DNA of 27,422 bases. It comes from Campylobacterales bacterium (lineage in GTDB: Bacteria > Campylobacterota > Campylobacteria > Campylobacterales > Thiovulaceae). The DNA lies in assembly GCA_012963895.1 (NCBI GenBank), contig DTUW01000058.1:1-27422 (forward strand), read 5' to 3'. The position numbers and the translations under genes are program-made. Positions 1 through 6,860 of this stretch are shown piece by piece (position 1 is the first letter of the stretch; each line of letters opens with the position of its first letter). The notes under the pieces are model-generated. The model ran no database searches, was not told the DNA's origin, and was given only the letters and a program-made list of their open reading frames with translations.

Positions 1-40
1 TATTAAAAAATTTGGCAAGAGGTAATTTTGCCGATGAGGT
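1..40 (+). repeat. Arm of a 40-bp inverted repeat (other arm 1178-1217)
   Basis: Bases 1-40 equal the reverse complement of 1178-1217 except for one position (C at 32, where the other copy has T). Both copies are coding, in the same frame relative to their own genes, and specify LKNLARGNF(A/V)DEV. The repeat reaches the window edge and may be longer. It contains one copy of the dispersed word GATGAGGT. Most likely this is paralogy, with recent duplication or gene conversion between neighbouring chemoreceptor genes. Confidence 0.85.
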
Positions 41-116
41 AGTCTCAATCACCCCGATAAAGGCTGATTGGACTTCATATCAAAAGTTGAGAGAATTGGA
101 AGAATTTATCAGATAG
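3..116 (+). CDS. 3' end of a truncated-by-window gene, chemoreceptor-like fragment
   Basis: An open frame enters from the left edge and stops at TAG (114-116), giving the last 37 residues of a protein. They begin LKNLARGNFADEV and end LRELEEFIR. The first 13 residues match, with one change, an internal HAMP-like segment (LKNLARGNFVDEV, residues 524-536) of the chemoreceptor encoded on the opposite strand. The DNA is also nearly identical there (bases 1-40 against the complement of 1178-1217). The fragment is therefore probably the C-terminus of a paralogous signalling protein that ends soon after a HAMP-like linker, or a truncated chemoreceptor copy. Its stop codon lies inside the 3' end of the converging chemoreceptor gene (8-base overlap). 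Function cannot be assigned from 37 residues. Confidence 0.6.
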   Translation, partial: LKNLARGNFADEVVSITPIKADWTSYQKLRELEEFIR

Positions 117-2784
117 TTAATCTATTATCCTGTTCGCAAACATGCTCTTTAACTTTGTCTAGGCTGTGTAGGATTTGTGAAAATTCTTTTTCAAGTTTCT
201 TACTGTGTTGAACTATACCGGTAGTATTTCCGTCTGTTTCACCTGAAACAAGTTCCTGCAACTCTTTATATAGGGTGTGTATCGCTTTCGTAAGGTCTTT
301 CCAATCTTGATTATATGCAAATCCCTCTTTTCTATTCATGGCCATCCAGCTATGGAGTTCACTCTCTGTTTCGCTTGGAATAAACCAACTATCATTGCTA
401 TCCATCAATTTAGCAAAGCTTCTGTCTTTCAAATCCAACATATCTATAAGATATTTATTACTATCGATAATAAATTTGGTTCGACACATTCTTCTATTTG
501 CATCAGGATTGATAGAGACACTTGAAGAGATAATATTCAAATCTTTTACAAAGCTACTACCTTGATAGGCGATATTGTCCATCTCAGCTATCAGATTCAT
601 ATTATTACTATTTTCACGATTGAGAGAGACAATAGCCTGTTTCATCTTCTCAACTATTTTGAATTGTATATCTATCTGTTTAGAGACTGTCGCTATCTCC
701 TCTAAGAGTTTGCTGGTATTCTTATTCATATCCCCCAGTGTAGATTGGATAGTATCGGCGAGTTGTCTAATTTCGTCAGCCACTACTGCGAACCCGCCTC
801 CATGTTTTCCAGCTCTACTCGCTTCAATAGCTGCATTTAGAGATAGTAGATTGGTCTGGTCGGCAATATCTAAAATTGCTTCCATGATATTATCTAAGAT
901 ACCTGATAGCTCTTCTGCATCTTTGATTTCCTTAACTATACTTTTCATTCCATTTTCAAAAGAGATAATATGTTTCATAGTATCATCGAAATCTTTTCGC
1001 TGTTTAGATAGGGCTGTTCTCACTCCCTTGACCCCAAGTTCTAAACTTTGGCTAAGTCGTAGGAAGTTTTTATTGTGATAAATAATCTTTGCAAATATCT
1101 CATTATTCTTAGTATTCAAAATATGGAGTAGATGGTTTAGAGTTCCTAACTCTCCCGAGAGGTCACCTCTATTCTCAACCTCATCGACAAAATTACCTCT
1201 TGCCAAATTTTTTAATACACGGTTACTATATGTTAGATGTTCATGTAGGAATTGGAATAATCTATTTATCTTTGCTTTGATATTCATCAATTCAGGGTGG
1301 ATAGGCTCAATCTCAATTTGATACATAAAAAATCCTAAATGGGCTTTTTGGATAACTGAATTGAAATTTTCTACAAACTTTCTATCTTGGATTAGTTGAT
1401 TCTCTAAGCTCTTAGCTTTATCTGCCAACTTTTGGACAAATTGTCCTAGCTCATCTTTTTCATCTGATGAGACAATTTTAATATTTCTATTGCTATATTC
1501 CAAAATAGAATCGATTGCATTGAGGTTACTTGTAAGGTTTTGGATATTTTTCTTGATTTTCGCTATGACATATATTCCAATGGAGACAACCACAAAGATA
1601 GCCAATACAACAAATACTATAAATCCTATACCAACAGGAATAGCTACATTATTGAAAAATTGGCTTTCTCCCTCCAACATCTTATTCGCAGAATGTATCA
1701 GATACATAATTTCGCTTTTCTGAATATTGATAGCTTCGGTTATTTTTTGGTTCAATTCTTTAAGTTTTTCTAATTTTTTCTCTATATTGTCTATATTGGC
1801 TATAATAGAACTATATTCGTCCCACTCTATATATTGGTAGAGGTTTTGAAAAATATATTTCGTATTAGATAAAGCAATTAAAGTATTTTTAATATGTTCT
1901 TCTAAATTTATTGAAGCTCCTAACCCCTCAGAACTATTTTTCAAAATGGAGTTTGCCAGTTCCAAAGCTTGAAAAAGAGAGCTAACAACTCCTTGCAAAA
2001 TTTCCAATCTTGCTTCTTTCTTTGCAAGTTGTTCCAAAAGCAAACTACTATTATGTTCAATATTTATCATTTCTCTCTCTACAAGAATAGAATATAGTGG
2101 AACTTGTGGAATTTGAATAAGATACTCCACCTCATCAGAGCTATTAGTTTCTGTTTCAACTTTTACCAATTCCTCTTTTCTATCTTCCAAAAGTTCAACT
2201 ATCATATAAGACGATTTCGCATCTGCCAATCTCTCTTGTGAAATATTGTATTCCTGTGAGAGTTCCGCAATTTCGTTTTGGAATTTTTCGATTCTATCTC
2301 CTAACATATTTTTAGCTCTATCTGATGCTGAAAATATATCTTGAATATGTTTTTGGATAATTCCAGCATCAGTTGCTATCTCTTTATCAACTTTTATAGC
2401 TTTTTCAAGGTTCTCTTTTTGGTTTTTTATTGAAATATCGATAGTAGAAACAGCCACTTTATAGAGACTACTATCTTCTAATTGGGCTATCTTATCAACC
2501 ATCTCAGAAATATATCCCAACTCACTATCCATATATTGGATATAGTTTGGGTTGCGATAGTTTATGGCTCTTTTATCAATCTCAACCGCCTTATTGATAA
2601 TATTTTCAATGTATATATCTATATCCCCGCTTGTCTTGATATTCCACAATAAAAAGATTGAAAACAGGAATATTAGAACAATAGAGACTAGAAATATCAC
2701 CATTGTAATAGCGAACTTACCACTGATAGATAGATTATCAATCCATCTACCTTTTAATATTTGTGTAAAACTTCCAGCAGACAT
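109..2784 (-). CDS. Methyl-accepting chemotaxis protein (transmembrane chemoreceptor, 891 aa)
   Basis: Inner-membrane chemoreceptor that would signal through CheW/CheA to the flagellar motor. Transmembrane segments are near residues 24-48 and 381-408. They enclose a large, mostly helical periplasmic sensor (about 50-380) that I cannot assign to a known ligand-binding family. A HAMP domain follows (about 405-460, with DEKDELGQFV), then a helical region with a second HAMP-like segment (about 510-560). The signalling hairpin lies around 635-700, with the conserved tip QTNLLSLNAAIEASRAG and GFAVVADEIRQLA. Residues 765-845 are rich in Trp and helix (WFIPSETESELHSW, then WKDLTKAIHTLYKEL). They occupy the place of a CZB zinc-binding domain but lack most of its His/Cys ligands. 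The start ATG is preceded by AAAGGA. The gene converges on the fragment at the left edge. Confidence 0.93.
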   Translation of the reverse strand: MSAGSFTQILKGRWIDNLSISGKFAITMVIFLVSIVLIFLFSIFLLWNIKTSGDIDIYIENIINKAVEIDKRAINYRNPNYIQYMDSELGYISEMVDKIAQLEDSSLYKVAVSTIDISIKNQKENLEKAIKVDKEIATDAGIIQKHIQDIFSASDRAKNMLGDRIEKFQNEIAELSQEYNISQERLADAKSSYMIVELLEDRKEELVKVETETNSSDEVEYLIQIPQVPLYSILVEREMINIEHNSSLLLEQLAKKEARLEILQGVVSSLFQALELANSILKNSSEGLGASINLEEHIKNTLIALSNTKYIFQNLYQYIEWDEYSSIIANIDNIEKKLEKLKELNQKITEAINIQKSEIMYLIHSANKMLEGESQFFNNVAIPVGIGFIVFVVLAIFVVVSIGIYVIAKIKKNIQNLTSNLNAIDSILEYSNRNIKIVSSDEKDELGQFVQKLADKAKSLENQLIQDRKFVENFNSVIQKAHLGFFMYQIEIEPIHPELMNIKAKINRLFQFLHEHLTYSNRVLKNLARGNFVDEVENRGDLSGELGTLNHLLHILNTKNNEIFAKIIYHNKNFLRLSQSLELGVKGVRTALSKQRKDFDDTMKHIISFENGMKSIVKEIKDAEELSGILDNIMEAILDIADQTNLLSLNAAIEASRAGKHGGGFAVVADEIRQLADTIQSTLGDMNKNTSKLLEEIATVSKQIDIQFKIVEKMKQAIVSLNRENSNNMNLIAEMDNIAYQGSSFVKDLNIISSSVSINPDANRRMCRTKFIIDSNKYLIDMLDLKDRSFAKLMDSNDSWFIPSETESELHSWMAMNRKEGFAYNQDWKDLTKAIHTLYKELQELVSGETDGNTTGIVQHSKKLEKEFSQILHSLDKVKEHVCEQDNRLTI
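1178..1217 (-). repeat. Second arm of the 40-bp inverted repeat
   Basis: Lies inside the chemoreceptor gene at its second HAMP-like segment and matches bases 1-40 in inverted orientation at 39 of 40 positions. The match stops just after GATGAGGT, where the two genes diverge completely. Confidence 0.85.
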
Positions 2785-2830
2785 CTAGGATTTCCTTTTA
2801 TAAAATTTGGAATAAGTTTAATTTTAACTA

Positions 2831-2837
2831 AAAAGGA
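2831..2837 (+). promoter_or_regulatory. Ribosome binding site that points to an AUA start
   Basis: AAAAGGA lies six bases before an ATA codon at 2844. It is the only strong Shine-Dalgarno-like sequence ahead of the aminotransferase-like gene. The in-frame TAA at 2829-2831 rules out a start further upstream. Confidence 0.55.
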
Positions 2838-2843
2838 ATAAAG

Positions 2844-3425
2844 ATAGCACTTCCTCGACTATTAGAGACCATCAAAATAGCTAACGGAACTTATCAAAAT
2901 CTACTATTTCACCAGTGGCGAATAGATTGGAGTAGAAAAAGATTGGGATATAGAGATAGGATAGTTTTGAAACTACCACAACCTCCACAACATGGAATAT
3001 TTCGGACTAGGGTTCTCTATTCCAAAAATATAGAAGATATTCAAATACTACCATATACTCCAAAAAAGTTCCAAACTTTTTCATTTGCATATGATGACCA
3101 TATAGACTACTCTTTGAAGTTTGCAAATAGAGAAGCAATAGAGAAGTTACGACAAAAGTATTTGAATGGAAAAGATGATATTTTGATTGTCAAAAATGGA
3201 CTAATTAGAGATAGCTCAATAGCTAATATCGCTTTCTGGAATGGTGAAAGTTGGATAACTCCAAAAACTCCACTTTTAAAAGGGACAACTCGCGAACGAC
3301 TACTAAGGGCGGGGGTGCTGGTTGAAACAGATATTGGAGTTGATGAGGTAGAGCAGTTTCAAAAGATGGCAATAATGAATGCTCTACTAGGATTTTATGA
3401 AATTCCAAATTTCCAACTATTTTGA
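2844..3425 (+). CDS. Aminotransferase class IV (PabC/IlvE-fold) family protein, apparent AUA start
   Basis: Small PLP-enzyme-like protein of about 193 residues, related to aminodeoxychorismate lyase and branched-chain aminotransferases. Read from ATA at 2844 it starts ALPRLLETIKIANG, then NLLFHQWRID, which is the family N-terminus with the His and Arg of the phosphate-binding region. The probable PLP lysine is K92 in LKFANRE. The C-terminal part carries DSSIANIAFWNGE, TPKTPLLKGTTRERLL. The first conventional start codon is TTG at 2943, which would discard 33 residues of conserved sequence, so I extend the gene to the ATA with its ribosome binding site. A mutated or misread ATG is the alternative. 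The real substrate is unknown; folate (pABA) synthesis is plausible. The stop overlaps the converging small gene by 9 bases. Confidence 0.75.
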   Translation: MALPRLLETIKIANGTYQNLLFHQWRIDWSRKRLGYRDRIVLKLPQPPQHGIFRTRVLYSKNIEDIQILPYTPKKFQTFSFAYDDHIDYSLKFANREAIEKLRQKYLNGKDDILIVKNGLIRDSSIANIAFWNGESWITPKTPLLKGTTRERLLRAGVLVETDIGVDEVEQFQKMAIMNALLGFYEIPNFQLF

Positions 3426-3791
3426 CTGCTCGACCTGTTCAGCTTGGCTATTCTTGAATAGCACTCTAAATTTTGCTGTCTGGTTCTCTTCGTTGAAATC
3501 GTAAAATTCGACCATTAGGGCTGACCTTCTATTAGCCAAAGGGATTAGGAAACTATTTCTATTGTAATCTTTGTATAGTATATATTGGTGTGGGAATTTG
3601 TCATAGTTCGCAAGAACCACTAAACCACTATTGATATACAAAGTCCAACGGAAAAAGAAATCTTTTTCTCTAACCTTGTCATATATTTTATATGCCGATA
3701 TTTCATCTTTTTTCAATTCTGTATCAAATTGAATATCCCAATAGCTACCAAAAAGAAGGAACGGAAAGAGTAACCAAAATAGCCTATTCAC
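3417..3791 (-). CDS. Small exported protein of unknown function
   Basis: Protein of 124 residues that starts with GTG inside the end of the preceding gene (8-base overlap), so it is translationally coupled. Residues 1-18 (MNRLFWLLFPFLLFGSYW) look like a signal peptide or membrane anchor. The rest is a compact, aromatic-rich, probably beta-structured domain with no motif I recognise. It is the last gene of the four-gene operon headed by the MotA-like and MotB-like proteins, so a periplasmic accessory role for that complex is possible but is inference only. The stop codon overlaps the converging aminotransferase-like gene. Confidence 0.7.
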   Translation of the reverse strand: MNRLFWLLFPFLLFGSYWDIQFDTELKKDEISAYKIYDKVREKDFFFRWTLYINSGLVVLANYDKFPHQYILYKDYNRNSFLIPLANRRSALMVEFYDFNEENQTAKFRVLFKNSQAEQVEQSK

Positions 3792-4065
3792 TTTTAGACA
3801 AAATATCAGCCATTTTGGACATGTAAAATGAGACTTTTCTAAGGTCTATCTCTCTGCCGTTTGAAAAAATATACTCCTCTACCTTCTTCTCCACCTCATC
3901 GCCATACTGCTCCTCTAACAGCTTCTCCATCGCTACAAACTTTTCAATAATTTTTTCCAACTCATCTACCACAACAGTGCCATTAGCATTAAAGAGAATA
4001 TCAAAAAACTTCTCTTTTGGATTGCTATGTAGAAAGTCATCAACATCATTAAATAGGTTCATCAT
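3784..4065 (-). CDS. Small acidic helical protein of unknown function
   Basis: Cytosolic protein of 93 residues, acidic, predicted largely helical from its heptad-like pattern (VDELEKIIEKFVAMEKLLEE). It has no signal peptide, membrane segment or recognisable motif. AAGGAG at the end of the upstream MotB-like gene sits six bases before ATG 4065; a second ATG follows directly. It lies between the MotB/OmpA-like gene (3-base gap) and the small exported protein (8-base overlap), so the four genes form one tight operon. It may be an adaptor or regulator of the ion-channel pair, but nothing in the sequence proves this. Confidence 0.7.
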   Translation of the reverse strand: MMNLFNDVDDFLHSNPKEKFFDILFNANGTVVVDELEKIIEKFVAMEKLLEEQYGDEVEKKVEEYIFSNGREIDLRKVSFYMSKMADILSKSE

Positions 4066-4068
4066 ATT

Positions 4069-4752
4069 TCACTCCTTAGATGCTTGTAATATTTTGTATA
4101 TTTTATCTTCTGTTTTGGTAATTACTCTGAATTCTACTCGTCTTGATAGCTCCTCGTTCTCTTTTCCCTGTTCCAAGATAGGTTTAGCAAACGAAAGCCC
4201 ATTAGCCCTAAAATGTTTGATTAGCCAATCCAAATTATCTTGAACCTCATCGATACGAATGCAATAGTTGAGAACTTGGAAAGCTCTATTTTGAGAGAGA
4301 CGAGCATTATTGATATACCGCTCTATCTTACTTTTTGCATGTCCCCATTTTGATGAGGTATGCCCCTCAATCCGTATCTCATCTATTTCAGATTTGAATC
4401 TCTTATCTGTTAGGACTTTGATATATCGAGGGAAAAAATCATCTAATATAGATTTGAATTTTTCCCTAATCTCACTTTTACCAGTCTCAAATAGAGTTTC
4501 AGGGGACTTAAAACGGAAAGTATTATTATCCAATATCTCAGCATTCCACTTTTTCAAATCTTTACTAAATTCCTCTTTTAAAGCTCGATTTAGGGCTATC
4601 TTACTCTCATTGTAAGCAACCGCTATGTTTCTAATCTTCTCCTTCTCTTGTTCAACCTCTATCATATATCCAATAGAGATAAAGAGAAAGACCAGCATCA
4701 ACCCCGACATCATATCGGAGATAGAGAGCCACGGATTAGAAACTCGTTTCAT
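4069..4752 (-). CDS. MotB/ZorB-like membrane protein with OmpA peptidoglycan-binding domain
   Basis: Protein of 227 residues. The N-terminus NPWLSISDMMSGLMLVFLFI is a single membrane helix with Asp13, the position expected to carry ions in MotB-type stators; the SDMMSGLM sequence strongly resembles ZorB of Zorya systems. A helical linker (30-75) leads to an OmpA-like domain (about 80-215) with IRIEGHTSS, NNARLSQNRAFQVLNYC and SRRVEFRVITK. The usual GHTD aspartate is replaced by Ser. Its gene overlaps the end of the MotA-like gene by 17 bases, so the two are very likely partners in one inner-membrane channel anchored to peptidoglycan. It is not a flagellar MotB by context, since no other flagellar gene is present. 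Confidence 0.85.
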   Translation of the reverse strand: MKRVSNPWLSISDMMSGLMLVFLFISIGYMIEVEQEKEKIRNIAVAYNESKIALNRALKEEFSKDLKKWNAEILDNNTFRFKSPETLFETGKSEIREKFKSILDDFFPRYIKVLTDKRFKSEIDEIRIEGHTSSKWGHAKSKIERYINNARLSQNRAFQVLNYCIRIDEVQDNLDWLIKHFRANGLSFAKPILEQGKENEELSRRVEFRVITKTEDKIYKILQASKE

Positions 4753-6127
4753 CTATATTTTCCTTGTGTCTATATAGCACCTCTTCATAATCTTTTTGGA
4801 AACGGGTAATAATTTGGGTTAGCCCCTTATTCAACTCTTCAAGGGATACCCTAAGGGCTTCTGGAATCTGTTCCCCCATAATTTTGAAATGGTTGGTAAT
4901 GACATTTATCTCATACCGTTGTCTTTCAAGCGATTCATAAGCATATTTGAAACTTTCAGTTACCCCCTCCATACTTTTGGCAAATGTATCTTGAATAAAT
5001 TTACTATTTTGAGAAACTGCATTAACAATAGACCTGTTCATCTCTTCAAAACTCTCTTTTTGCAGACTATTACCATTTTCAATAGTTGCAGATAACTCTT
5101 TGAACTGTTTGGAGATTGATTGAACCTCTCTATCCATCTCTTGAAGAACACTTTCTATATTTGGTAGGAGTTTTGAGAAAATATCCAAATTGTTTTGGAG
5201 TTCTCTAATATTGGCTTGTGAAGTTGTTACTATTTCAGATAGTCCACTATATACCTTACCTATTTTCTCGTTAGCTTCTGCTATATCTAAAATACTCTCT
5301 CGAACTTTTTCAATCGATGAGGTGGAGGCTTCTAATCTCTTCTCCATGTCGTTGATATGGTCTTTGTATTTTTCTTGCCAATTCACAAGTTCGAAGACTG
5401 CTTCATTTAGCTTCTCAAAGTTGCCACCAAACTGTGTGGTGAGGTTTGAATTGAAATCTGAAATTACTCTCTCTAATGCCTGTATTATCTCCTCTGTCGC
5501 TCCTCTTGAAAGTTGCTTAGTAGCCTCTTCCATAGATTGATTTAGTTTATCAAAGTTCTCAGATAGCATCTTTTGAAGGGTAAAGGTAGCTCTGGTATTT
5601 TGGTTTTTTATATCAATTAGAGTTTTTAGAATAGCTTCCAGCTCCTTAGATTTAGATTCGCTTTCCTTTTCCCGAATATTTCGCACCACCTCATCAAGTT
5701 TAGAAATCAGGGCGGTATTGTCCAATCTAGGTAGATAGGTAAGAGAACTATCGATATTCGCCAATTTGCTATCTATCTCAAACAAAATATTATCTTCTGA
5801 ACTATTCCCGGTAATATAGTCTCGTATTTTCTGGTATATACTTAGAAAAATGGCACTACTCATACCAAAAATAGAGGTAGCAAATGCAGTTTTTAGACCG
5901 ATAAGAATATTATGGACACTATTTTTCATACTTTCAGGGTCGAAGTGTTGAAGCCCGATAAATATTCCTACAAAAGTTCCCAGAACTCCAACACTAACTA
6001 TCTGCCCCTTGAAATCTCTTTTTAGAAAAATCTCTCCTATTGTAAGGATTAGAATTAGAATGGTAAAAACTATATTTGGAGGGGTTGTGGCAAATAGGGT
6101 AGCAAGTAAGCCTGATGATGTCTCCAT
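4736..6127 (-). CDS. MotA/TolQ/ExbB-like proton-channel protein with long coiled-coil tail (ZorA-like)
   Basis: Protein of 463 residues. Three membrane helices lie near residues 16-34, 42-60 and 78-98. The MotA/TolQ/ExbB signature is split over the last two (GVLGTFVGIFIGLQ and IGLKTAFATSIFGMSSAI). Residues 110-463 form a very long, hydrophilic, heptad-rich cytoplasmic tail, the architecture known for ZorA, the motor subunit of Zorya anti-phage systems; TolQ, ExbB and MotA lack it. Start ATG 6127 follows AGAGAGG. It heads the operon with the MotB/OmpA-like partner and two small genes. Known Zorya effectors (ZorC/D, ZorE, ZorF/G) are not in the window, so the function may be defence with unlinked effectors or an unrelated envelope role. 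Confidence 0.85.
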   Translation of the reverse strand: METSSGLLATLFATTPPNIVFTILILILTIGEIFLKRDFKGQIVSVGVLGTFVGIFIGLQHFDPESMKNSVHNILIGLKTAFATSIFGMSSAIFLSIYQKIRDYITGNSSEDNILFEIDSKLANIDSSLTYLPRLDNTALISKLDEVVRNIREKESESKSKELEAILKTLIDIKNQNTRATFTLQKMLSENFDKLNQSMEEATKQLSRGATEEIIQALERVISDFNSNLTTQFGGNFEKLNEAVFELVNWQEKYKDHINDMEKRLEASTSSIEKVRESILDIAEANEKIGKVYSGLSEIVTTSQANIRELQNNLDIFSKLLPNIESVLQEMDREVQSISKQFKELSATIENGNSLQKESFEEMNRSIVNAVSQNSKFIQDTFAKSMEGVTESFKYAYESLERQRYEINVITNHFKIMGEQIPEALRVSLEELNKGLTQIITRFQKDYEEVLYRHKENIDETSF

Positions 6128-6186
6128 ATTAGAGCCTCTCTATTGTGATTTACTATTTTCAAAATATTATCAAAAAGGGGGTTGGT

Positions 6187-6192
6187 TATAAT
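6187..6192 (+). promoter_or_regulatory. Probable -10 promoter element for rpe operon
   Basis: A perfect TATAAT lies in the 94-base divergent gap between the ZorA-like gene and rpe, 29 bases before the rpe ATG. The upstream sequence is AT-rich without a clear -35 box, as is common for the Campylobacterota housekeeping sigma factor. Assigned by motif and position only. Confidence 0.5.
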
Positions 6193-6221
6193 TTCGGATA
6201 TTCAACCATAGAGATAGAGGA

Positions 6222-6860
6222 ATGTTGGTAGCACCAAGTCTATTATCAGCCGATTTCGGAAATTTAGAAAGAGATGTAAAGAGAGTTTGTGAGAATGGAG
6301 CCGATTTGGTTCATATCGATGTTATGGACGGCCATTTTGTTCCAAATTTGACGATAGGTCCTCCTGTTGTTGAAGCGATAGCTAAGAGTTCTACTAAACC
6401 GTTAGATATCCATTTGATGGTAGAAAATAACACCTTTTTTGTTGAGCTTTTCGCTAAATATAGTCCTAAATATATCTCCTTCCATGTTGAAGAGGAGAAG
6501 CACCCCCACCGACTTATCCAAAAAATCAAGGAGTTTGGAATAGGTTCAGCAATAGCTCTCAATCCCCATACCAGAATAGAAGAAATTGAATATCTTCTGC
6601 CCGATTTGGATATGGTTCTGATAATGAGTGTAAATCCCGGATTTGGAGGGCAGAAATTTATTCCAAATGTAGTTCCAAAGATTGAGAAACTTAGGAATTT
6701 GATAGAGAGACTTGGAACAGAGACATTGATAGAAGTTGATGGAGGGGTTTCAGATAAAAATATAGATATTTTGAAACAGGCAGGGGTTGATATTGTAGTG
6801 GCTGGTAGCTATATATTCAAACACTCCAATATTAGAGAAGCGATAGAGAGCCTAAAATGA
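6222..6860 (+). CDS. rpe: Ribulose-phosphate 3-epimerase
   Basis: Interconverts ribulose 5-phosphate and xylulose 5-phosphate in the pentose phosphate and Calvin pathways; cytosolic TIM barrel. All family landmarks are present: APSLLSADFGNLE at the N-terminus, HIDVMDGHFVPNLTIG (metal ligand His31 and catalytic Asp33), DIHLMVEN (His64), MSVNPGFGGQKF, and LIEVDGGV with the second catalytic Asp173. The length of 212 residues is normal. AGAGG lies just before the ATG. It overlaps the next gene by four bases (ATGA), so the two are co-translated. In this setting it probably serves biosynthetic pentose supply. Confidence 0.97.
   Translation: MLVAPSLLSADFGNLERDVKRVCENGADLVHIDVMDGHFVPNLTIGPPVVEAIAKSSTKPLDIHLMVENNTFFVELFAKYSPKYISFHVEEEKHPHRLIQKIKEFGIGSAIALNPHTRIEEIEYLLPDLDMVLIMSVNPGFGGQKFIPNVVPKIEKLRNLIERLGTETLIEVDGGVSDKNIDILKQAGVDIVVAGSYIFKHSNIREAIESLK

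Noticed and set aside
575..1078. A 167-codon plus-strand frame within the chemoreceptor
   Set aside because: It is exactly antisense to the strongly conserved signalling hairpin, whose codon pattern keeps the opposite strand open; there is no start context.
4069..6127. Flagellar stator MotA/MotB
   Set aside because: The MotA-like protein has only three membrane helices and a very long coiled-coil tail, and no flagellar gene is adjacent; ZorA/ZorB architecture fits better.
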